From positions 206,296 to 270,295 of the forward strand of contig SGPM01000006.1 of the NCBI GenBank assembly GCA_004802725.1: 64,000 bases of DNA, in the 5' to 3' direction. The position numbers were made by a program, and so were the translations under genes. Under the pieces are notes generated by a model that was given only the letters and a program-made list of their open reading frames with translations, was not told where the DNA came from and did no database searches. Numbering within the stretch: position 1 is the stretch's first letter; every line of letters starts with the position of its first letter. Below, one piece after another: positions 57,401-64,000 of the stretch. The DNA is from Antrodiella citrinella (lineage: Eukaryota; Basidiomycota; Agaricomycetes; Polyporales; Steccherinaceae).

Positions 57401-58453
57401 AGGAGTACGACCGCACCTCTGCATCGTACTTGAGCGGGATCAGGGAGATCCCTTCACCAGCGAATGGATCGCTTGCCGATTGGCTTGGATCTATATATCC
57501 AGAGGCTTGCGGATGGAACGCTTTGGCCTCGTCGTTGTACGTGATCGCAAGATATCTGAAATTTGAGAATGAGCGCATACATCGACTGTTGCATACTAAA
57601 TACGCACTTGGATGTGTGAGGCCTGAAGACCCTCATTGCCGTTGCGGGCTCAAGTGTAATGACTTGGCCCTCACTCGGACTGGGTCCGGAAGGTCCGTCA
57701 TGCGGCACAGACTTACCCCGCACAAATTGAGTGGGCGCCCTGGATCATGGGTTAATCGACGAGTTAGTAGCAAGAAAAACTGAGAGCATACCTGTATGAT
57801 ACAAGCAGCGTTCTGAAAGCCCGTGCGGGTTCGAAGCGCAGGTATCGGCCGATGAAGGGCCGCGGTGGTGAAGACTGGAGGGCGTCGATCAGCTTTGCAG
57901 CGGATTGAGCGTCCTAAAATTGATACGTCGTGATCAGCTTAGATCCCTCAAAGCGCAACGGTGAATCCCCAAACGACCTCAAGACAAGGTGCACGCGTAG
58001 AACAAGACTTGCCTCGCATTGAACAAAGGCGCAGATGCCGCCTTTATTGTCGCGAACCACTTTCACGCTCTTGACCTCGGGATAATCGGCGAGATGTTCA
58101 GAGAGCAGACTCGTGAGCTCGTTATGGTCGATATGAGAAGGCAAACTATCTCGACCGTCAGCTTCAGGTAAAAAAACAGAGAAGTCACTGGACGCTCACC
58201 TGCCAACGAAGATGCTCGCATCGTGGGGCATTTTGTCAGCGGAGCTAGGAATGGTGTTTGTGGTAACGTGTTTTTCTGGAGTACGATGAACGAGAGTAGG
58301 AGAATGCGCTGTTGATGTGGGTTTATTATAAGACGAATTAGATGAAGAGAAGGTAGAGAGCTCCGGGGACGGTGGAGTCGACTCGGACCAGGAACCAAGG
58401 GAGTCGTATCTGGTCCCCCATGCCCGCTCCTTTGTGACATTTTTGGGAGGCAT
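54432..58453 (-). CDS. Multi-RRM RNA-binding protein
   Basis: Eleven exons sum to 3426 nt, 1141 residues: 58453-58200, 58145-58013, 57913-57792, 57739-57608, 57555-57417, 57363-57294, 57233-57109, 57055-56035, 55977-55904, 55846-55178, 55118-54432. RRM1 begins near residue 80 (SIFVGSLPSHIDHNELTSLL...GICAFVQCE). A middle RRM-like unit spans about 255-335 (ALCRLAAAFGPTEHFGEF...VWEIKWKHREDCVSAL). RRM3 starts near 626 (TIFVGGLDMYGTITWDEVKL, then KRSAFAFIRYKI). Between and after are long Ser/Pro/Gln/Tyr-rich regions likely disordered (PYPPYGYLPLMPHGYM). The second intron (58012-57914) has a gcaagt donor. Fungal proteins of this layout are post-transcriptional regulators; the exact orthologue is not clear to me. 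Confidence 0.85.
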
Positions 58454-58779
58454 GGTGTGTGGTCAATAATACAACACAAAACGTAGATGGCGAAGGCAGT
58501 AGCGGAGACTCTGTGCTGGCGAACGTTGTGGGGGGAGGGAAGGAAGTAAATGGGGGCCCAAAGACAAATGGCGAGGAAGGGGGGCGCAATATAAGTTGTG
58601 GAGGGCTGGATATTGGAGAGGCGACGGCACGGCACCGGAGACAGGTCGGGAGGAGATTCCGGCGAAGGATCGGTGGGGCGGGCGAGAGACAAAGCTGAAG
58701 CTGAAGAAGCAGAAGCAGATCAAGACTTCTCGGGTTGTCATGAAACACAGCGCCTGCAACTCTGAGCCAGACTTTATCC

Positions 58780-58960
58780 AGCTTTAGGCTGACGAGGTTC
58801 GGGAAGTTCGAAAGTATGGCGCTGAGCTCGACGGAAGTAACTTCGGAGTTGTTCCCAAACTCTCCGCGCAGTACGAACTCCTTCGTGTATTGGAAAGTGT
58901 GCAGGGTATTGGAAGATATCGTCGCGCAGCGGGGATACTGGAAAGTAAAAGAGTGTATAC
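58780..58960 (-). pseudogene. F-box/LRR gene relic
   Basis: The minus strand reads TISSNTLHTFQYTKEFVLRG and SAILSNFPNLVSLKLDKVWL, which resembles the leucine-rich part of Agaricomycete F-box proteins. Only about 60 residues survive, with no F-box and a nearby stop. Identification by pattern only. Confidence 0.4.
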
Positions 58961-59106
58961 TCAGTACCGAATCTCGTAGATGAGTACTGTACATGAATGC
59001 AAACCTGGAAAGTAAAAGAGTGTATACTACGAATAGAATAAGTAAAGAACTCTTTAACAGAAAGGTTAGAACATACCTCAGTACCGAATCTCGTAGATGA
59101 GTACTG
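58938..59106. repeat. Duplicated short repeat with 48-nt insertion
   Basis: CTGGAAAGTAAAAGAGTGTA occurs at 58938 and 59005. CTCAGTACCGAATCTCGTAG occurs at 58960 and 59077. In the second copy the two parts are separated by about 48 nt flanked by ATAC. The second element has CTCAGTAC/GTACTGAG inverted ends. Confidence 0.85.
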
Positions 59107-59240
59107 AGGGAAGAGAACGCGAAAGCGAAACAAAAAGATGAAAGTGATTACGTAACGAGCGCCTATGAAATCTTCACGCCGCAGGGAGATTTACATAGGT
59201 GCTCAACATAAGCTGAACGCAATACTATCGTATTCCAACA
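59107..59240 (-). mobile_element. Probable 3' LTR start of copia copy A (partial, inner limit only)
   Basis: On the minus strand, 23 nt after the pol stop codon, TGTTGGAATA (59240-59231) begins, a typical Ty1/copia LTR start. The far end is not defined; the LTR may extend to about 58990 through the repeats. Confidence 0.5.
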
Positions 59241-59262
59241 CGCCCACTCAGCGCATGTGGAC

Positions 59263-61644
59263 CTAATAAATGCCCATCAACCCTACAAACTTCTCGTGCT
59301 TCTCACGCGCGAGACCCTTCGTCAAAACGTCCGCGACTTGGTCGCCTGTGGGAACGTACAGCGGTTCGATCTCGCCATCTTCGACTTTCTCCCGAATGAA
59401 GTGGTGGCGTACCGCGATGTGCTTGGTACGCTCGTGGAAGGTAGAATCCTTCGATAGGAAGATTGCCGACTGATTGTCGATGTGGAGAGGAGTAGGAGCA
59501 GAGGTAAGCTGTCCGAGTTGAGAAAGAAACATCCGAAGCCAGACGGCTTCTTTTGCTGCGCTTGCACCAGCCATGTACTCGGCTTCGGTGCTGGAAACAG
59601 CAGTAGACTGTTGCTTCTTGGATGACCAAGAGATAGCGGCACCGGAGAGAAAGAAAATGTATCCGGAAACGGACAGACAGTCGTTCCTGTCGCCGGCGTA
59701 ATCGGAGTCAACAAAACCGAGAAGGGAGAGGTCATCTCCACGACGCAGGGTCTTTCCGCGATAGACGATCTTGTAGTCTGTGGTGCCGCGAAGGTACCTG
59801 TAGACACGCATGAGCGCGTCCCAATGAACCTTGCCAGGACGTGAAGCGTGTTGGCTCAACACGCCCACTGCATACGCCAAGTCGGGACGAGTCCCAAGCA
59901 TAGCGTACATGACCGATCCAAGAGCAGACTGATACGGCTTCAGATCGATCTCAGCTTCGGTGAGTTTGGGGAGCTTCAGGTTGGGAGCCATTGGAGTGCT
60001 GACCGAGCGACAGTCGGCCATACCGTGACGTTCAAGAATACTCTCGATGTACTGATGCTGGCTGAGTTGGAGAGTCTGCGTAGCATGGTCACGGGTGATC
60101 TCCATGTTCAACGCCCAGTGAACTTCGCCTAGATCTGTCATCTCGTAGAGCTTCTTGAGCTTGTCCTTGATGTCGGTGAGAGCAACGGAGTCGTTGGAGA
60201 AAATGAACTGATCGTCGACATAGATGGCGATGATGAGAAGCGAGCTGTTGTTGTTCTGATAGAAAACGGAGTGATCAGAATGGGAGCGGGTGAATCCGAG
60301 TTCCTCTAAGGAGGCACGAATCTTGATATACCACGCTCGACTGGCCTGTTTAAGGCCGTAGATGGACTTGTGAAGTGACCAGACCTGGGAGTCGTCCTTG
60401 AAACCCGGTGGCATCTCCATGAAGATCTCTTCCTCTAAGTCACCGTTCAGGAACGCTGATTTGACGTCCATCTGGTGGACTTCGAGGTCAAGTTTATCAG
60501 CGAGGGCAAGGAGGGTGCGAATGGATGAGAACTTGCTCACTGGAGCAAAGGTGTCGTTGTAGTCCAAACCTTCCACCTGTGTGAAACCCTTCGCCACGAG
60601 TCTCGCTTTGTACTTCTCGATCTGACCGTCCGGTCCGAGCTTGTACTTGAAAACCCACTTTGAATCAATCACCTTTCGGTTCCTTGGCCGATCCACTGCC
60701 GTGTAGAGCTTTGCTTTCACAAAAGCTTCGAGCTCAGCTATGCATGCGATCTTCCACATGGTGGTGTCAGGACCTGACATAGCCTCGTCATAGGTAAGAG
60801 GTTCGCAGAGGCGGTTGGACCGTGGTGCTGCCTGGTTTGCCTGGAGTGAAGGTGCGCCCACTGAATCGCCTTCATCTGGCGCGTCTTCTACCGTTGGACG
60901 TCTGTTGTAAGATGAGACATCGTACCGAGGATCGTCGTCGCGGGTCGGCGCCTGGTGGTTACGACCAGAGCGGCGGACATCCGGAGCTGGAATCGGGTTC
61001 GGATACGGCATAGGAGGCCTGGATTGGCGAGCAGCAGGAGCCCTGCGGACAGGAGCAGGAGCAGGAATGGGAATGGGAATGGGAGCAGGAGCAGGAGCAG
61101 GAGGACCGTCGTCCTCGCTGTCCGTGAGCTCAGAAAGCTCAGAGAGGGAGTCGTCTGCATCAGATTCAGGCTCAGGCGCGGGCGCCTTGGGAGGAGTCGG
61201 AGTATCAGCGAGAGGTGGCTTGTCGTCTTTGGGAGCAGCAGGAGCAGGATCGTCACGGTGTTCAACCTGTAACTCTACCCGCGTGACATCTTCGCCGTTG
61301 CCCTGTTCGTCGAAGTGAACATCCCGAGATTCGAAGATGCGCCCACTGGGACGGTGAACGAGGACGAAGGCAGAACGATTTTCCGCGTAGCCAAGAAACG
61401 CGCACTCGAGGGACTTGGGATCAAGTTTGCGGCGCTTCTCTGAAGGGACGTGGACAAAAGCCTTGCATCCGAAGATGCGAATGTGACCGAGATATGGTCT
61501 ATTCCCGGTGTACGCCTCATACGGAGTGATTCCGTTAGGAAGGGCGCGAGTGGGAGTACGGTTGAGGATGTAGCTGGCGTAAAGCACAGCGTCACCCCAG
61601 TAGGAGTTGGGGAGTCCGGCGTCGTTGAGCATGGTGCGAGCCAT
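59263..61644 (-). mobile_element. Ty1/copia retrotransposon pol, copy A (5' truncated)
   Basis: Open frame of 793 residues reading away from the junction at 61.65 kb. It starts inside integrase (ARTMLNDAGLPNSYWGDAVL, then IRIFGCKAFVHVP). Next is an acidic/Pro-rich linker and the RVT_2 reverse transcriptase: DSKWVFKYKLGPDGQIEKYK, DVKSAFLNGDLEEEIFM, SIYGLKQASRAWY and the catalytic YVDD. RNase H follows: FVDSDYAGD, AISWSSKKQQSTAVSSTEAE and the TKHIAVRHHFIRE tail, ending TAG at 59263. Gag, protease and the integrase core are absent. The frame has no internal stops, so the copy is recent, but it cannot be autonomous as seen here. Antisense ORFs over it are shadows. Confidence 0.95.
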
Positions 61645-61653
61645 CTCGAAGAN

Positions 61654-61662
61654 TGTCCGGNC
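61654..61662. other. Junction with ambiguous bases
   Basis: Single N bases at 61654 and 61662 lie exactly where the two inverted copia copies meet. Marks low-quality sequence or an assembly join. Confidence 0.9.
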
Positions 61663-61664
61663 TC

Positions 61665-64000
61665 CCCAACTCCTACTGGGGTGACGCTGTGCTTTACGCC
61701 AGCTACATCCTCAACCGTACTCCCACTCGCGCCCTTCCTAACGGAATCACTCCGTATGAGGCGTACACCGGGAATAGACCATATCTCGGTCACATTCGCA
61801 TCTTCGGATGCAAGGCTTTTGTCCACGTCCCTTCAGAGAAGCGCCGCAAACTTGATCCCAAGTCCCTCGAGTGCGCGTTTCTTGGCTACGCGGAAAATCG
61901 TTCTGCCTTCGTCCTCGTTCACCGTCCCAGTGGGCGCATCTTCGAATCTCGGGATGTTCACTTCGACGAACAGGGCAACGGCGAAGATGTCACGCGGGTA
62001 GAGTTACAGGTTGAACACCGTGACGATCCTGCTCCTGCTGCTCCCAAAGACGACAAGCCACCTCTCGCTGATACTCCGACTCCTCCCAAGGCGCCCGCGC
62101 CTGAGCCTGAATCTGACGCAGACGACTCCCTCTCTGAGCTTTCTGAGCTCACGGACAGCGAGGACGACGGTCCTCCTGCTCCTGCTCCTGCTCCCATTCC
62201 CATTCCCATTCCTGCTCCTGCTCCTGTCCGCAGGGCTCCTGCTGCTCGCCAATCCAGGCCTCCTATGCCGTATCCGAACCCGATTCCAGCTCCGGATGTC
62301 CGCCGCTCTGGTCGTAACCGCCAGGCGCCGACCCGCGACGACGATCCTCGGTACGATGTCTCATCTTACAACAGACGTCCAACGGTAGAAGACGCGCCAG
62401 ATGAAGGCGATTCAGTGGGCGCACCTTCACTCCAGGCAAACCAGGCAGCACCACGGTCCAACCGCCTCCGCGAACCTCTTACCTATGACGAGGCTATGTC
62501 AGGTCCTGACGCCACCATGTGGAAGATCGCATGCATAGCTGAGCTCGAAGCTTTTGTGAAAGCAAAGCTCTACACGGCGGTGGATCGGCCAAGGAACCGA
62601 AAGGTGATTGATTCAAAGTGGGTTTTCAAGTACAAGCTCGGACCGGACGGTCAGATCGAGAAGTACAAAGCGAGACTCGTGGCGAAGGGTTTCACACAGG
62701 TGGAAGGTTTGGACTACAACGACACCTTTGCTCCAGTGAGCAAGTTCTCATCCATTCGCACTCTCCTTGCCCTCGCTGCTAAACTCGACCTCGAAGTCCA
62801 CCAGATGGACGTCAAATCGGCGTTCCTGAACGGTGACTTAGAGGAAGAGATCTTCATGGAGATGCCACCGGGTTTCAAGGACGACTCCCAGGTCTGGTCA
62901 CTTCACAAGTCCATCTACGGCCTTAAACAGGCCAGTCGAGCGTGGTATATCAAGATTCGTGCCTCCTTCGAGGAACTCGGATTCACCCGCTCCCATTCTG
63001 ATCACTCCGTTTTCTATCAGAACAACAACGGCTCGCTTCTCATCATCGCCATCTACATCGACGATCAGTTCATTTTCTCCAACGACTCCGTTGCTCTCAC
63101 CGACATCAAGGACAAGCTCAAGAAGCTCTACGAGATGACGGATCTAGGCGAAGTTCACTGGGCGTTGAACATGGAGATCACCCGTGACCGTGCTACGCAG
63201 ACTCTCCAACTCAGCCAGCATCAGTACATCGAGAGTATTCTTGAACGTCACGGTATGGCCGACTGTCGCTCGGTCAGCACTCCAATGGCTCCCAACCTGA
63301 AGCTCCCCAAACTCACCGAAGCTGAGATCGATCCGAAGCCGTATCAGTCTGCTCTTGGATCGGTCATGTACGCTATGCTTGGGACTCGTCCCGACTTGGC
63401 GTATGCAGTGGGCGTGTTGAGCCAACACGCTTCACGTCCTGGCAAGGTTCATTGGGACGCGCTCATGCGTGTCTACAGGTACCTTCGCGGCACCACAGAC
63501 TACAAGATCGTCTATCGCGGGAAGACCCTGCGTCGTGGAGATGACCTCTCCCTTCTCGGTTTTGTTGACTCCGATTACGCCGGCGACAGGAACGACTGTC
63601 TGTCCGTTTCCGGATACATTTTCTTTCTCTCCGGCGCCGCTATCTCTTGGTCATCCAAGAAGCAACAGTCTACTGCTGTTTCCAGCACCGAAGCCGAGTA
63701 CATGGCTGGTGCCAGCGCAGCAAAAGAAGCTGTCTGGCTTCGGATGTTTCTTTCTCAACTCGGACAGCTTACCTCTGCTCCTACTCCTCTCCACATCGAC
63801 AATCAGTCGGCAATCTTCCTATCGAAGGATTCTACCTTCCACGAGCGTACCAAGCACATCGCGGTACGCCACCACTTCATTCGGGAGAAAGTCGAAGATG
63901 GCGAGATCGAACCGCTGTACGTTCCCACAGGCGACCAAGTCGCGGACGTTTGACGAAGGGTCTCGCGCGTGAGAAGCACGAGAAGTTTGTAGGGTTGATG
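61665..64000 (+). mobile_element. Ty1/copia retrotransposon pol, copy B (inverted, runs off window)
   Basis: Inverse of copy A from the junction to the window edge. The same integrase C-terminus, linker, RVT_2 and RNase H are read on the plus strand. It differs from copy A by about nine amino acids, including the catalytic motif (YIDD instead of YVDD), LADK to LAAK and EIDL to EIDP. One T is missing in the GACGTTTTGACG run (about 63949), so the frame stops at 63953 about 20 residues before the end seen in copy A. 5' end missing at the same integrase position as copy A; the 3' LTR would lie beyond the window. Confidence 0.93.

Larger units (their letters stand above)
58454..59240. other. Upstream region of the RRM gene and retroelement flank
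   Basis: About 790 nt between the RRM gene start and the copia coding end. It contains an F-box/LRR-like relic, duplicated short repeats and a probable 3' LTR start, each listed separately. Confidence 0.5.

Noticed and set aside
60822..61318. Plus-strand ORFs inside copia copy A, and their mirror images in copy B
   Set aside because: Antisense or off-frame readings of the Pro/Ala-rich linker in pol.

Overview
The window is eukaryotic and almost certainly from a basidiomycete fungus, most likely an Agaricomycete. The evidence is the very many short introns (about 45-70 nt, GT-AG with a few GC-AG), protein-coding genes on both strands with separate promoters, and families typical of this class: a DUF6533 heptahelical protein, an F-box/LRR protein and fungal SHO1, POM152 and SIN3. 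I joined exons by hand using splice signals, phase and recalled family patterns; no database was searched. For most genes the summed exon lengths are a multiple of three, which supports the models.

Layout. 1-2103 (+): 3' part of a gamma-tubulin complex component (GCP4-like). 2421-3646 (+): inorganic pyrophosphatase. 3932-8594 (-): nucleoporin POM152. 8959-9705 (-): a thioredoxin with a C-terminal membrane anchor, divergent from histone H4 (10001-10490, +). 10890-11082 (-): a U2 spliceosomal snRNA gene. 11552-13350 (-): DUF6533 membrane protein. 13925-16365 (-): ALG9 mannosyltransferase. 16701-18791 (+): unrecognised intronless protein. 20182-22101 (-): single-pass membrane protein with PPxY and PSAP motifs. 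22252-26998 (-): SIN3 corepressor. 27418-28596 (-): unrecognised membrane protein. 29523-30790 (+): SHO1 osmosensor. 31259-33385 (-): RNF10/MAG2-type RING protein, divergent from WBP11-like splicing protein (33623-35295, +). 35640-37034 (+): F-box/LRR protein.

From 37 kb the content is more accessory: two tandem FAD monooxygenases (37191-38911 and 39619-41355, -), a repeat-bearing stretch with a broken Pro-rich ORF (41.4-43.4 kb), an EthD/dimeric alpha-beta barrel protein (44537-45271, +), secreted RNase T2 (46007-47173, +), a class I methyltransferase (47332-48165, +), an ISC1-type sphingolipid phospholipase C (48340-49886, +), a vacuolar Ca2+/H+ exchanger with an apparent 1-nt deletion (50427-52114, +), a family I.5-like lipase (52251-53913, -) and a multi-RRM RNA-binding protein (54432-58453, -). 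The right end (59.2-64.0 kb) holds two 5'-truncated Ty1/copia pol copies in head-to-head inverted orientation around a junction with two N bases. That junction may be a real inverted insertion or an assembly join.

The genes are independent transcription units rather than operons. Functional themes that recur are splicing (U2 snRNA, WBP11), chromatin (H4, SIN3), nuclear pore and spindle pole (POM152, GCP4), and stress or membrane signalling (SHO1, ISC1, Ca2+/H+ exchanger). I see no clear new multi-gene system. The items most worth a second look are the copia palindrome, the exchanger frameshift, the tail-anchored thioredoxin, the PPxY/PSAP membrane protein and the perfect hairpin at 29.0 kb.
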